From positions 1 through 64,000 of the forward strand of contig JBDKSB010000011.1 in NCBI GenBank assembly GCA_039683095.1: a stretch of DNA of 64,000 nt. Direction: 5' to 3'. The position numbers were made by a program, and so were the translations under genes. The notes below the pieces were generated by a model. That model ran no database searches and was not told the origin of the DNA. It saw only the letters and a program-made list of their open reading frames with translations. Shown here one piece after another: positions 24,382 through 32,527 of the stretch. The first letter of the stretch is position 1, and the number at the start of each line of letters is the position of its first letter. The DNA comes from Acidobacteriota bacterium. GTDB lineage: Bacteria > Acidobacteriota > Aminicenantia > Aminicenantales > Saccharicenantaceae.

Positions 24382-25380
24382 TCAGGATCTGAAGTGGTCG
24401 CGGAAATAGGAGCAGCCGTCGGCGATGGTCCTGTCGGCGTCGATGTAGGCGTGGTCGAACTCGCGCCGGCTCTTGGCGTTGTCATAGTAGGCCGTCCAGC
24501 CGCTCAGCCGGCCGTAGGCGGCGGTGATGAGCGGCCTTTTTCCGGTCAGGCGGGCCGCCAGCTCCAGGACGAAGCCGGCCGCCGTGACGAGCGGGCCGGG
24601 GATGCGGAACGGATAGGCCTTGCGGCCGCAGGCCCGGCTGATGCGCCGGACGACCTCGGGGTAGGGGAGGTTGGCCCCGACCACGAGATAGCTCTCCCCG
24701 TCCCGGCCGCGGCCTTCGAGGGCCTTGACGATGATGGCGACGAGATCGCGGACGTCGACGATGGCCAGGCCGCCGGCGAACGATCCGATCTGCGTGCCGC
24801 CGCAGATCATCCCGTAGAGCCGGTTGTGGGGCGTCTCCGGGTTATGGTCGCCCGGGCCCATGATCGAAGCCGGATTGAGGATGACCGCCCGGAGCCCCCG
24901 CTCGCGGACGGCCTGCTCGACGATGTCCTGGCCCCGGCGCTTGGACGTCATATAGAGGATGTCCGCCGGCCAGTTGTAGGCCGCCGTCTCGCCGGCCGGC
25001 GTCCCGTCCTCGTGGAAACCAACCGCGCCGACGGAGGAGACATGGATGAGCCGCTCGACCCCGGCCGCGAGGCAGGCCTCGACGACCGACCGGACGCCGT
25101 CCTCGTTGACCTTCTTCAGCTTCGCCTCGTCGCCCCGCCAGTAGGAGATAAGGCCGGCCATGTGGACGACCCGGTCATGCCCGCGGACGGCGGCCGCGAC
25201 CGAGGCCGGGTCGGCGATGTCCCCGGGGAAGAGCCGGACGCCCGCGTCCCTCCAGGACGCCGGGACGTTGTCGCCGGGGAGGATGAAGGCGTCGACGGCC
25301 CCGGCCCCGCAGCGCCGGATCAGCTCGGGCATGAGGACCGCGCCGACGAAGCCCGTCGCGCCGGTGACCAGGATCCTCAC
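24382..25380 (-). CDS. Extended short-chain dehydrogenase (dihydroflavonol reductase/3-beta-HSD-like), third copy
   Basis: Protein of 332 residues. NAD(P)-binding motif GATGFVG (7-13) and active-site Y143-x3-K147 with S115/S116 upstream show a complete extended-SDR active site. Sequence words (HVSSVGAVG, NPASIMGPG) resemble dihydroflavonol reductases and 3-beta-hydroxysteroid dehydrogenases rather than nucleotide-sugar epimerases. A hydrophobic stretch near 265-280 could bind membrane or a lipid substrate. The GTG start overlaps the stop of the CPBP gene by four bases. It is the last gene of the operon that starts at 28999. Confidence 0.85.
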   Translation of the reverse strand: MRILVTGATGFVGAVLMPELIRRCGAGAVDAFILPGDNVPASWRDAGVRLFPGDIADPASVAAAVRGHDRVVHMAGLISYWRGDEAKLKKVNEDGVRSVVEACLAAGVERLIHVSSVGAVGFHEDGTPAGETAAYNWPADILYMTSKRRGQDIVEQAVRERGLRAVILNPASIMGPGDHNPETPHNRLYGMICGGTQIGSFAGGLAIVDVRDLVAIIVKALEGRGRDGESYLVVGANLPYPEVVRRISRACGRKAYPFRIPGPLVTAAGFVLELAARLTGKRPLITAAYGRLSGWTAYYDNAKSRREFDHAYIDADRTIADGCSYFRDHFRS

Positions 25381-26087
25381 GGCCGGACCTTTTTCCGGCC
25401 GAGGAAGATGAAGGTGTCGGTGGCTATCCCCGTCGCCGCGTGGAGGACGAGGGTGTAGAGGAACGATCCGGTGAAGAACGCGACCAGCCCGAAGGCCAGG
25501 CCGGCTGCGGCCGCCGCGAAGACCTCCGAATCGGGATGGCCGATGTGGAGGAGCGTCGAAACGAGGGCCTGGACGGCCAGGGCCGGGACGAGCCCGATGA
25601 CCGGGACAAGGGGCAGGAACAGGACACCGCGGAAAACGGATTCCCAGGGCAGGTAATAAAGGACAAGATACAGGATCTGGTAGCGGACGAAAGCCCCGGC
25701 GTCGGCGCAGGCGGCCTTGGCGAACGGGTACATCTTCTTGAGGCCCGGGTCCCTGGAAGCGATGGAGCCGGCCAGCACGGCGAGCGGCAGCCCGGCCGCG
25801 ACGAGTCCCGCTCCCAGGCCGGCCCGGCCGAAGGTCCAGCCGAACGAGGCCAGCCGCTCCAGCGGCCGGCCGTCGGTCGCGGCGACGATGACGCCGGGAA
25901 CGGCGAGCATCAGGACGAAGAAGGCCAGGAAGTAGAGGCGCACGGCCGCGAGCTCCTCCCGGCGCTCCTTCAGGCGGCGGAAATGGAGCACGGTCGCGAG
26001 CAGGGCCATGGCCGCAAGCAGCTCGAGATAGATCAGGGCCAGGGTCAGGCCGCCCGGCCCGACGGCGCGCTCAAACCAGCCAGCCAC
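25377..26087 (-). CDS. CPBP-family (CAAX protease-like) membrane protein with altered active site
   Basis: Protein of 236 residues with about seven membrane helices. The C-terminal half matches the CPBP/Abi fold: ESVFRG (149-154) in place of E-E-x-x-F-R-G, LLHIGHP with H181/H184, and VLHAATG with H216. The first, catalytic glutamate of motif 1 is a tryptophan (W148), so peptidase activity is doubtful. The GTG at 26087 is chosen because GGAAGGAG sits seven bases upstream; the frame runs to 26312 but that part overlaps the previous gene. It shares 17 bases with the upstream SDR and four with the downstream one, so it belongs firmly to the operon. Confidence 0.7.
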   Translation of the reverse strand: MAGWFERAVGPGGLTLALIYLELLAAMALLATVLHFRRLKERREELAAVRLYFLAFFVLMLAVPGVIVAATDGRPLERLASFGWTFGRAGLGAGLVAAGLPLAVLAGSIASRDPGLKKMYPFAKAACADAGAFVRYQILYLVLYYLPWESVFRGVLFLPLVPVIGLVPALAVQALVSTLLHIGHPDSEVFAAAAAGLAFGLVAFFTGSFLYTLVLHAATGIATDTFIFLGRKKVRP

Positions 26088-27072
26088 AGGCCTTCTCCTT
26101 CCGGTACCAGGCGATGATGGCGGCGAACTGCTTCTCGAGATCGTCGTCCGGCGCGTAGCCCAGGTCGGCGATCGTCCGCGAGATGTCGTAGGTCGTCTCG
26201 GTCGTGACGCGGCGGATCCGGTAGGGGTTGAGCCCGGCCTTGAGGCCCGGGAAAACCGCCGCGGCGGCGCGAAGGGCGCCGGAGAGCAGCCGGGCCGCGA
26301 AGACCGGGACATAGAGCCTCTGTTTTTTGCCCATGCCGGCCTGCAGGGCGTGGAAAAAATCGCCCCAGTTGGGGAGCACGCGGTTCGTCACCGTGTAGGC
26401 CCGGCCCTCGATCCCAGGCACGGTCAGGGCCAGTTCGACGGCTCGGCAGAGATTGTCGACGTAGCAGTAGCCGAAGCGCCATTGGCCGCGCCCGGCGACG
26501 AGCGGCATGCCCTTTTCACAGCCCCGGAGGAGCCTGGCGCAGGTGATCCGGTCGTTCGGCCCGAACACGTCGCCGGGGCGCAGGATGACCGCGGGGAAGC
26601 CGCGGCTCGCCTGCCAGTCCCGGAGCTCGTTCTCCGCCCTGACCTTATGGCGCACATAGGGCACGAACAGCGCCGACCGGCCCGGCCGCTCCTCCGAGAT
26701 GTCCCGTCCGTCCTGGCCGAGCGTCAGCGCCGTGGAGATGTAGACGAAGCGCCGCAGGGGCGCCCCGGCCGAGCGGAGCCGCCGGACCAGGCCGAGCGTG
26801 GCGTCGAAGATGTTCCGGCTGCACTCGTCGTCGCCGGCCGTGTCGGAGACGAGGGCCGCGGCGTGGACGACGTGGGTCGTCCCGGACGGCAGGTCGATCA
26901 GGTCGGCCCGGCGGAGATCCCCCCGGACGAGCCGCACGTCGAGGCCCTCGAGGAAGTGGAGATCTGAAGAGGTCCGGACCAGGGCGTCGACCTGCCAGTC
27001 CCGCGCGAGGAACCAGCGGCAGAGGTTGGAGCCGACGAAGCCGTTCGCGCCGGTGACGAAGACCCTGTTCAC
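26071..27072 (-). CDS. Extended short-chain dehydrogenase, second copy
   Basis: Protein of 333 residues. GANGFVG (8-14) and Y139-x3-K143 with S113 give a complete SDR active site; RPGDVFGP is the usual later strand. It is of the NAD-dependent epimerase/3-beta-HSD group and clearly paralogous to the other two SDRs of the operon, though diverged. The start is GTG at 27072, overlapping the stop of the PAP2 gene as GTGA, with GGAGAAG upstream. The open frame to 27780 is not used since it would run through the PAP2 gene. Confidence 0.85.
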   Translation of the reverse strand: MNRVFVTGANGFVGSNLCRWFLARDWQVDALVRTSSDLHFLEGLDVRLVRGDLRRADLIDLPSGTTHVVHAAALVSDTAGDDECSRNIFDATLGLVRRLRSAGAPLRRFVYISTALTLGQDGRDISEERPGRSALFVPYVRHKVRAENELRDWQASRGFPAVILRPGDVFGPNDRITCARLLRGCEKGMPLVAGRGQWRFGYCYVDNLCRAVELALTVPGIEGRAYTVTNRVLPNWGDFFHALQAGMGKKQRLYVPVFAARLLSGALRAAAAVFPGLKAGLNPYRIRRVTTETTYDISRTIADLGYAPDDDLEKQFAAIIAWYRKEKACGWLV

Positions 27073-27983
27073 GGCGCTTCTCCCGGGGCCCCGGCCGGCG
27101 GCCGGTCCCAGGCCCGCTCGATCGCCGGCGCCACGCCGATGACCAGGAGCCCGGCGGCGATGCCGACGACCGCGTCGGTCAGGTAGTGGAAGCGGAGGTA
27201 GACCGTCGAGACGTAAAGCGAGAGGATGACGGGCGCGAGCCACAGGGCGGCGCGCCTGGTGTACTTCCGGGACATGAACCACATGACCGTGGCCACGGCG
27301 CAGTGGGGGCTGGGGATGGAGCCGCCCGGCGTGTGCACATCGCTCCGGATCCACTCGCCGATCGCGCCGAAGAGGCGCCCCGTCAGCGGCTCCGTCAGCT
27401 GCGTCCGGATCTTGTCCCAATGCATCGGGCTGGCCACCGGGAAGAGGACGAAGCCGATGCTGCAAACGAGGTTGACCAGGCCCAGTTGATACAGGTAATC
27501 CTCGTTGGCGTCCTCGCCCCGCTTGAAGAAGATGACGGCCCCGAGGGCCGGATAGATCAGGATGTAGAAAACATAGACGAAGAACATCCATTCGTCGAGG
27601 ACCGGGGTATAGAGCTTCTGAATGGCCACCAGCGGCTGGACGCCGAACAGGGCCCGCTCCCAGGCGAGAACGCGGTCGTCCTGCCAGGGGAAGAAGAGAA
27701 GCTGGACCCGGCACGCGGCGCTGTAAACCTGGAGGAAGGTCAGCTGGACCATCGCCGTCCGGACGAGGAAGCGGAGCCACGGCCGGCGGAGCCGCGGCAG
27801 AACGGCCAGCGCGGCCAGGTAGACGCCGATCCAGGCCAGACCGCCGGCGATGGCCGCGGCCGGCCGTTCGAGGCGGCCGCCGAAGACGGCGCCCAGCAGC
27901 GTGAAGGCGAGGAACCCGCCGAGGGCGACGATATCGGTCAGCCCGAGCGCCAGGCCGGCCAGGCGGACGCGTCTCGCGGTCAT
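27069..27983 (-). CDS. PAP2-superfamily membrane phosphatase/phosphotransferase
   Basis: Protein of 304 residues with about six to seven membrane helices. PAP2 motifs are visible late in the protein: SIPSPHCA with H227 (the P-S-x-H motif) and R264-x-H266-x3-D270 (motif 3). The first Lys/Arg motif is unclear. The size and the long N-terminal helices recall inositol-phosphorylceramide-synthase-like and lipid phosphatase members. It probably removes or transfers a phosphate head group on a membrane lipid or prenyl phosphate. It overlaps its neighbours by four bases on both sides, between two SDR genes. Confidence 0.8.
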   Translation of the reverse strand: MTARRVRLAGLALGLTDIVALGGFLAFTLLGAVFGGRLERPAAAIAGGLAWIGVYLAALAVLPRLRRPWLRFLVRTAMVQLTFLQVYSAACRVQLLFFPWQDDRVLAWERALFGVQPLVAIQKLYTPVLDEWMFFVYVFYILIYPALGAVIFFKRGEDANEDYLYQLGLVNLVCSIGFVLFPVASPMHWDKIRTQLTEPLTGRLFGAIGEWIRSDVHTPGGSIPSPHCAVATVMWFMSRKYTRRAALWLAPVILSLYVSTVYLRFHYLTDAVVGIAAGLLVIGVAPAIERAWDRPPAGAPGEAP

Positions 27984-28999
27984 CGTCCGCCGGCCCCCTG
28001 TCCGGGAGCCGCCGCCGGGCTGGCCGGACGTCCGGCCCGGGAGGCCTCGACTGTCCGGCGGACCGCGTCGCGCATGGGGAAACGGGGCAGGAAGCCCAGC
28101 TCCCGGACGATCTTCGACCCGTCGTAGATCCAGAAGTACTCCCGGCCGGACCTGACGATCTCCCGGGTCAGGGCGGGCGGCCGTCTCGTCAGCCGGGCGG
28201 CGGACTCGGCCAGGGCCGCGGCGGCGATCTGGGCCCGGTAGGGGACGCGGAGCCTGAGCCGCCCCAGGCCGAGCTCCTCGGCCAGCGCCGCCGTGATCTC
28301 GGGCCAGGCATAGGCCCGGCCGTCGGTGACATAGTAGGTTTGTCCGGCGGCGCGGGCGTCGGTGGCCGCCAGGATGAGCGCCTCGACGAGGTCGTCGACG
28401 TCGATGAGGCTCGTCCGCGGCCGGTCGTCGCCGAGGACGGGCACGATCCTCCTGCGCAAGAGCCCGATGGCCTGTTCCAGCTCTTTCGAGCCCGGCCCGA
28501 TCACGTTCGGCGGCCGTATGATCGTCGCCGGGAGCCGGCCGGCCGCGCCGAGGACGATGCGCTCGGCCTCGAGCTTGCTGCGGCCGTAGGCCGAGACGGG
28601 CCGGGGTTCGTCGGCCTCGGTCGCCGGACGGTCCGGGCCGCTCGGCCCGCCGGCGGCGATGCTGGAGACGAGCACGAAGCGGGCCAGGCGCGGGGCCGAG
28701 CGGAGGCAGGCTTCGACGAGATGGCGGGTCCCCCGGGCGTTGCCCGCCTCGAACTCCCGGTCGTCGACCGCCTGGACGACGCCCGCCAGGTGGAAAACGA
28801 CATCCCGCCCCGCGACCGCCGCGTCGAGGGAGCCCGGATCGCGGAGATCGCCGACCGCGAGCTTGACAGGCAGGCGGGCCAGAGCGCCGGTCCGGCTCGT
28901 CCGGCGGACGAGGCCGACGACATCGTGGCCCCGCCTGGCGAGCTCGGCCGCCAAACGGCCCCCGATGAAGCCGCTGGACCCCGTGACCAAAGCTTTCAT
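27980..28999 (-). CDS. Extended short-chain dehydrogenase, first gene of the lipid operon
   Basis: Protein of 339 residues with GSSGFIGG (7-14) and Y138-x3-K142, VSSIAAGG upstream and RPPNVIGPG downstream: a complete active site of the 3-beta-HSD/dihydroflavonol reductase group. The C terminus ends in an Ala/Gly/Pro-rich tail. ATG 28999 is chosen because the Rossmann motif follows at once; the frame is open to 29218 but that part has no family look. A weak promoter (TAGAAT at about 29045, poor -35) lies upstream. The gene leads a run of five overlapping genes down to 24382. Confidence 0.85.
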   Translation of the reverse strand: MKALVTGSSGFIGGRLAAELARRGHDVVGLVRRTSRTGALARLPVKLAVGDLRDPGSLDAAVAGRDVVFHLAGVVQAVDDREFEAGNARGTRHLVEACLRSAPRLARFVLVSSIAAGGPSGPDRPATEADEPRPVSAYGRSKLEAERIVLGAAGRLPATIIRPPNVIGPGSKELEQAIGLLRRRIVPVLGDDRPRTSLIDVDDLVEALILAATDARAAGQTYYVTDGRAYAWPEITAALAEELGLGRLRLRVPYRAQIAAAALAESAARLTRRPPALTREIVRSGREYFWIYDGSKIVRELGFLPRFPMRDAVRRTVEASRAGRPASPAAAPGQGAGGR

Positions 29000-29120
29000 C
29001 ACGCTAGCCCTGTCTTTTTCCCTGGGATTTCTTCGGACGTTCGATTCTAGCAAAATCCCCCGGGGGAATCCAGGGAAGCCGGCCCTTCCGCCGGCGCCGC
29101 CCGCCCCGGCCGGCGGCTTG

Positions 29121-29150
29121 TTGACATTCGCTTTTGTCCGGTGATAGGCT
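29121..29150 (+). promoter_or_regulatory. Putative promoter of the second Oar-like receptor gene
   Basis: Perfect TTGACA (29121-29126) is followed after 18 bases by a poor -10, TAGGCT (29145-29150). The leader would be about 108 bases, similar to the roughly 90 bases predicted for the other receptor gene. The rest of the 265-base intergenic region toward 28999 shows only a weak reverse promoter. Confidence 0.45.
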
Positions 29151-29264
29151 AATCGACAGAATACGGCGGATAGGGGTTCGCCCGGTGATGCGCGTGACGG
29201 CGCCATATCGTCGATCATGGGGGATAGCCCTGCCTGCTGGATTCAATCCAATTGGAGGTAGGGA

Positions 29265-32030
29265 ATGAGTCCCAAGAACAAGTTCGTGCCGTGGAGTCTG
29301 GTTCTCTGTCTCCTTCTTGGCGCCGCCTCTCTCGCGGCCCAGGAACGGGGGTCCGTCCGGGGCGTCGTCAAGGCTCCAGCGGGCGGCGCGCTGGAGGGCG
29401 CCAAGGTGTCGATCACGGGCTCCTTCCTCCCGCAGGGCCGGGAATTCCTGACCAGCAGGGATGGCGTCTTCCTGTTCCAGGCGGTGCCGCCCGGCAAGTA
29501 CACGCTTCTGGTCACCCATCCGGAGATGATGGATTACGCCGCCGAGGTCCTGGTCAACGTCGACCGCCAGACCACGGTCAACGTCACCATGTCCGAGGTC
29601 GGCCGCGTCTCCGAAGAGGTGACGGTCCAGGCCATCTCGCCCGTCGTCGACCTGAAGTCGACGGAGATTTCGGCCAGCTGGCAGAAGGACCTGGTCGAGA
29701 AGCTGCCCATGGGCCGGTCCTACTCCTCGCTCTTCCAGCTGGCCCCCGGCGTCGCCGACAACCGCGATTTCGCCCCGAACGCCGGCGGCAACAAGCAGGA
29801 CAACGTCTACCTCTACGACGGCTCGAACATCACCAACCCGCTCTTTGGCTACCTGGGCGCCAATTTCTCGGAGATGGACGTCCAGGAGGTCAATATCAAG
29901 AGAGGCGGCATCAGCGCCGAGTTCGGCCGGGCCGCCGGGATGGTGACCAACGCCATCACCAAGTCGGGGTCCAATTCCTTCGCCGGCTCGCTCCGGTTCA
30001 TCTTCGAGCCGTCGGGCTTCACCTGGGGCTCCAAGGACCCGACCCTGGTCACGAAGTACAACCAGAGCTCCCCGTCGTTCGGCCTCGGCGGGCCCATCAT
30101 CAAGGACCGCGTCTTCTTCTACGCGTCCGGGAACCTGCCCTATTCCAAGACGACGGGCCGGATCAACAACATCGGGGCCGTCCCCGACGCCAAGTCGACC
30201 TCGTCGGAGTTCTTCGGCAAGATTACGGCCAATCCCTTCAAGGCCCACCTCTTATCCGTGAGCTTCCGCAACAACGACTACACGGACAAGAACGCCGGGA
30301 TCGGCGTCAACGACGCGCCGAGCGCGGCCATGAACGGCAACGGCGTGTCGCGGATCATCTACGGGTCCTGGGTCTGGACGATCTCGCAATCGACCCTCCT
30401 CGAGGCCCGCTACGATCACGTCAACGAGAACTATGCCAGCGTGCCCATCACCGACCTGGGCTATCAGCCGGCCTTCGACATCAACAACCTGCCGGCCATG
30501 GGCTACTTCCGCACGGCCTCCGGCTATATCTTCCCGCCGGCGACGCTCAGCGGCCAGTACGTCGGCGGGTATTCCGAGTTCAACACCCAGAACTTCTTCC
30601 GCGACGAGGCCCGCCTCGTCCTCAGCCAGTACCTGGATTTCCGCGGCCATTCCCATGTCATCAAGGTCGGCGCCTCCTACGACGACGGCGGCGAGCACCT
30701 CGAGCGGCTGGGCAACGGCTGGGGCTCGATCACCACCACCACGTACAGCGGCACCCCGGCCTTCCGCGCCCGGACCTACACCCGGCAGGACCCGCAGGAC
30801 TCCCGCGGCCGGACCTATTCGATCTTCGCCCAGGACAACGTGACCATCGCCGAGCGGCTGACCCTGACCCTGGGCGTCCTGCTCAACCGGGACGAGTTCA
30901 GCGCCAAGACCGCCGGCGAGAAGAACACCTTCCTCAAGTTCGATTTCGGCAAGGAGATCCAGCCCCGGCTGGGCTTCACCTTCACGCTCTTCCCCAAGGT
31001 GGGGGACAAGATCTACGCCAACTGGGGCCGTTACAACAACATGGACAACCGCAGCCTGGCCCGCGCGGCGGCCCCTATCCGGATCTACCGGACCGACTTC
31101 TACTTCAGCCGGGCCGACGGTACGCTGCTGGCCACGGTCATCCAGGCCGGCGAGACCGGCAAGGTCATCCTGCCCCAGGCGAGCGTCACGCCGGAGAGCT
31201 CGAACTATCTCAAGCCGACCTATACGGACGAATTCGTCGCCGGGTACAGCCGGCCGATCGCCCGCAACTGGACCGTCGAGGTCTGGGGCCAGTACCGGAA
31301 CGTCAAGCACGTCATCGAGGACTTCCCGACCGTCGCCCGCGATACCTCCCCGGGGACCTATGTCTACGGCAACCTCGACGGCCAGACGATGTCCTTTGCC
31401 GGCAATCCTTCGTTCACGGTCGGCAAGGCCAAGCGGGTCTACGAGGCCGCGAACATCGAGGTCAAGAAACAGTATTCCGACGACTGGTCCCTCACCGTGA
31501 TGTACACCTGGAGCAAGCTCTTCGGGAACTGGGACCTCGACTACGCGGCCGGCACGTCCCTGTTCTACTCCTCCTCCTACATCGAGGACGCTCCCGGGCT
31601 TTACATCGGCGACCCAGGCGACCCGAACAACCTGCGGGAAGGCATCATGACCGGCAGCCGCGCCCACGTCCTGAAGGTCTTCGGCACCTGGCAGTTCTTC
31701 AAGAACGCCACCCTGGGCTGGTTCGGCCGCCTCCAGAGCGGCCGGCCCTGGGAAGCCCGCATCCAGGATTATTACGGCAACTACTACAACTACGCCGAAA
31801 AGGCCGGTTCGAGGACGCTCAAGACCTGGATCAACCTGGACCTCCAGCTCTCCTACGTCATCCCCCTCGGCCACAGGATCACCGGCACGCTAGAGGCCCG
31901 CATGATGAACATCTTCGATACCCAGACGGTCCTGAACATCGACGTCCGCTCCGACCAGCCGACGTTCACGAATCCGACCTCGTACGCGCCGCCCCGGAAG
32001 TTCGCGCTGTCTTTCTACCTCAACTTCTAG
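29265..32030 (+). CDS. TonB-dependent receptor with carboxypeptidase-regulatory domain (Oar-like), second copy
   Basis: Protein of 921 residues. A signal peptide (about 1-25, ending SLAAQ) is followed by a CarboxypepD-type sandwich (GSVRGVVKAPAGG, about 29-115). Then come a plug (about 120-245, LPMGRSYSSLF, NAITKSGSNSF) and a beta-barrel ending KFALSFYLNF. It belongs to the same class as the receptor at 9896 but is shorter and well diverged. GGAGGTAGGG precedes the ATG. It is monocistronic, closed by a GC-rich terminator. The substrate cannot be predicted. Confidence 0.9.
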   Translation: MSPKNKFVPWSLVLCLLLGAASLAAQERGSVRGVVKAPAGGALEGAKVSITGSFLPQGREFLTSRDGVFLFQAVPPGKYTLLVTHPEMMDYAAEVLVNVDRQTTVNVTMSEVGRVSEEVTVQAISPVVDLKSTEISASWQKDLVEKLPMGRSYSSLFQLAPGVADNRDFAPNAGGNKQDNVYLYDGSNITNPLFGYLGANFSEMDVQEVNIKRGGISAEFGRAAGMVTNAITKSGSNSFAGSLRFIFEPSGFTWGSKDPTLVTKYNQSSPSFGLGGPIIKDRVFFYASGNLPYSKTTGRINNIGAVPDAKSTSSEFFGKITANPFKAHLLSVSFRNNDYTDKNAGIGVNDAPSAAMNGNGVSRIIYGSWVWTISQSTLLEARYDHVNENYASVPITDLGYQPAFDINNLPAMGYFRTASGYIFPPATLSGQYVGGYSEFNTQNFFRDEARLVLSQYLDFRGHSHVIKVGASYDDGGEHLERLGNGWGSITTTTYSGTPAFRARTYTRQDPQDSRGRTYSIFAQDNVTIAERLTLTLGVLLNRDEFSAKTAGEKNTFLKFDFGKEIQPRLGFTFTLFPKVGDKIYANWGRYNNMDNRSLARAAAPIRIYRTDFYFSRADGTLLATVIQAGETGKVILPQASVTPESSNYLKPTYTDEFVAGYSRPIARNWTVEVWGQYRNVKHVIEDFPTVARDTSPGTYVYGNLDGQTMSFAGNPSFTVGKAKRVYEAANIEVKKQYSDDWSLTVMYTWSKLFGNWDLDYAAGTSLFYSSSYIEDAPGLYIGDPGDPNNLREGIMTGSRAHVLKVFGTWQFFKNATLGWFGRLQSGRPWEARIQDYYGNYYNYAEKAGSRTLKTWINLDLQLSYVIPLGHRITGTLEARMMNIFDTQTVLNIDVRSDQPTFTNPTSYAPPRKFALSFYLNF

Positions 32031-32055
32031 CCGGGCCTGTTCGAAGCTTTTTCGA

Positions 32056-32090
32056 GGGGGGACGGCCGCCGGCCGCCCCCCCCCTTTTTT
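32056..32090 (+). terminator. Rho-independent terminator after the second receptor gene
   Basis: A G run at 32056-32061 and a C run at 32076-32084 flank a GGCCG/CGGCC inner stem, followed by six T (32085-32090). Confidence 0.85.
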
Positions 32091-32137
32091 CTTCCGCGGG
32101 GGGAGATCGGCCTTTCGTCCGGCCGGCATCGTTACGG

Positions 32138-32166
32138 TTGACGCGCCGGGTCCGTTCTGGGATAAT
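32138..32166 (+). promoter_or_regulatory. Promoter of the metal-efflux operon (leaderless start)
   Basis: TTGACG (32138-32143) and GATAAT (32161-32166) are 17 bases apart, and the ATG at 32176 follows after nine bases. The transcript would begin at or within about three bases of the start codon. Confidence 0.75.
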
Positions 32167-32175
32167 CGCACTCTT

Positions 32176-32481
32176 ATGAAACAGGCTGTGGCCCTCGCGC
32201 TCGCGGCTCTCTTCATCGCCGGCCTGATCCATTTCTACTACGCCGAGGATCACTGCCCCGTCCATTGCCCGTCCCGGGGCGGGCAATTCGGCCATGTCCA
32301 TCCCCATCATCTCGGCGGGTCGGTCTGCCTCTGTTTCTGGTCCTCGCTCATGGGACCGGAGGCGGACGACGCCCCGCCGCTCGACGCCTTCCTGACGTTC
32401 CTAGTTCTGCCCTCCGCCGACGATGTCCTCGGCCGGGCGGCCGCCGACATCACTCCGCCTCCCCGATCCCTCTTCGTCTGA
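32176..32481 (+). CDS. Small exported or anchored Cys/His-rich protein before the RND operon
   Basis: Protein of 101 residues. One hydrophobic N-terminal segment (about 4-20) is followed by a dense cluster of possible metal ligands between residues 26 and 53: H26, C27, H30, C31, H40, H42, H44, H45, C51 and C53. The C terminus is unremarkable. It has no ribosome binding site but a promoter whose -10 ends nine bases before the ATG, so it is probably translated from a leaderless mRNA. It comes 46 bases before a TolC-adaptor-RND operon of the metal-exporting class. A periplasmic metal-binding or sensing role is inferred from ligands and position; I do not recognise a named family. Confidence 0.65.
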   Translation: MKQAVALALAALFIAGLIHFYYAEDHCPVHCPSRGGQFGHVHPHHLGGSVCLCFWSSLMGPEADDAPPLDAFLTFLVLPSADDVLGRAAADITPPPRSLFV

Positions 32482-32527
32482 GCACCGTCCCGGTCGCGTC
32501 CCGACGTCCCAGACAAGGAGGATCGCT

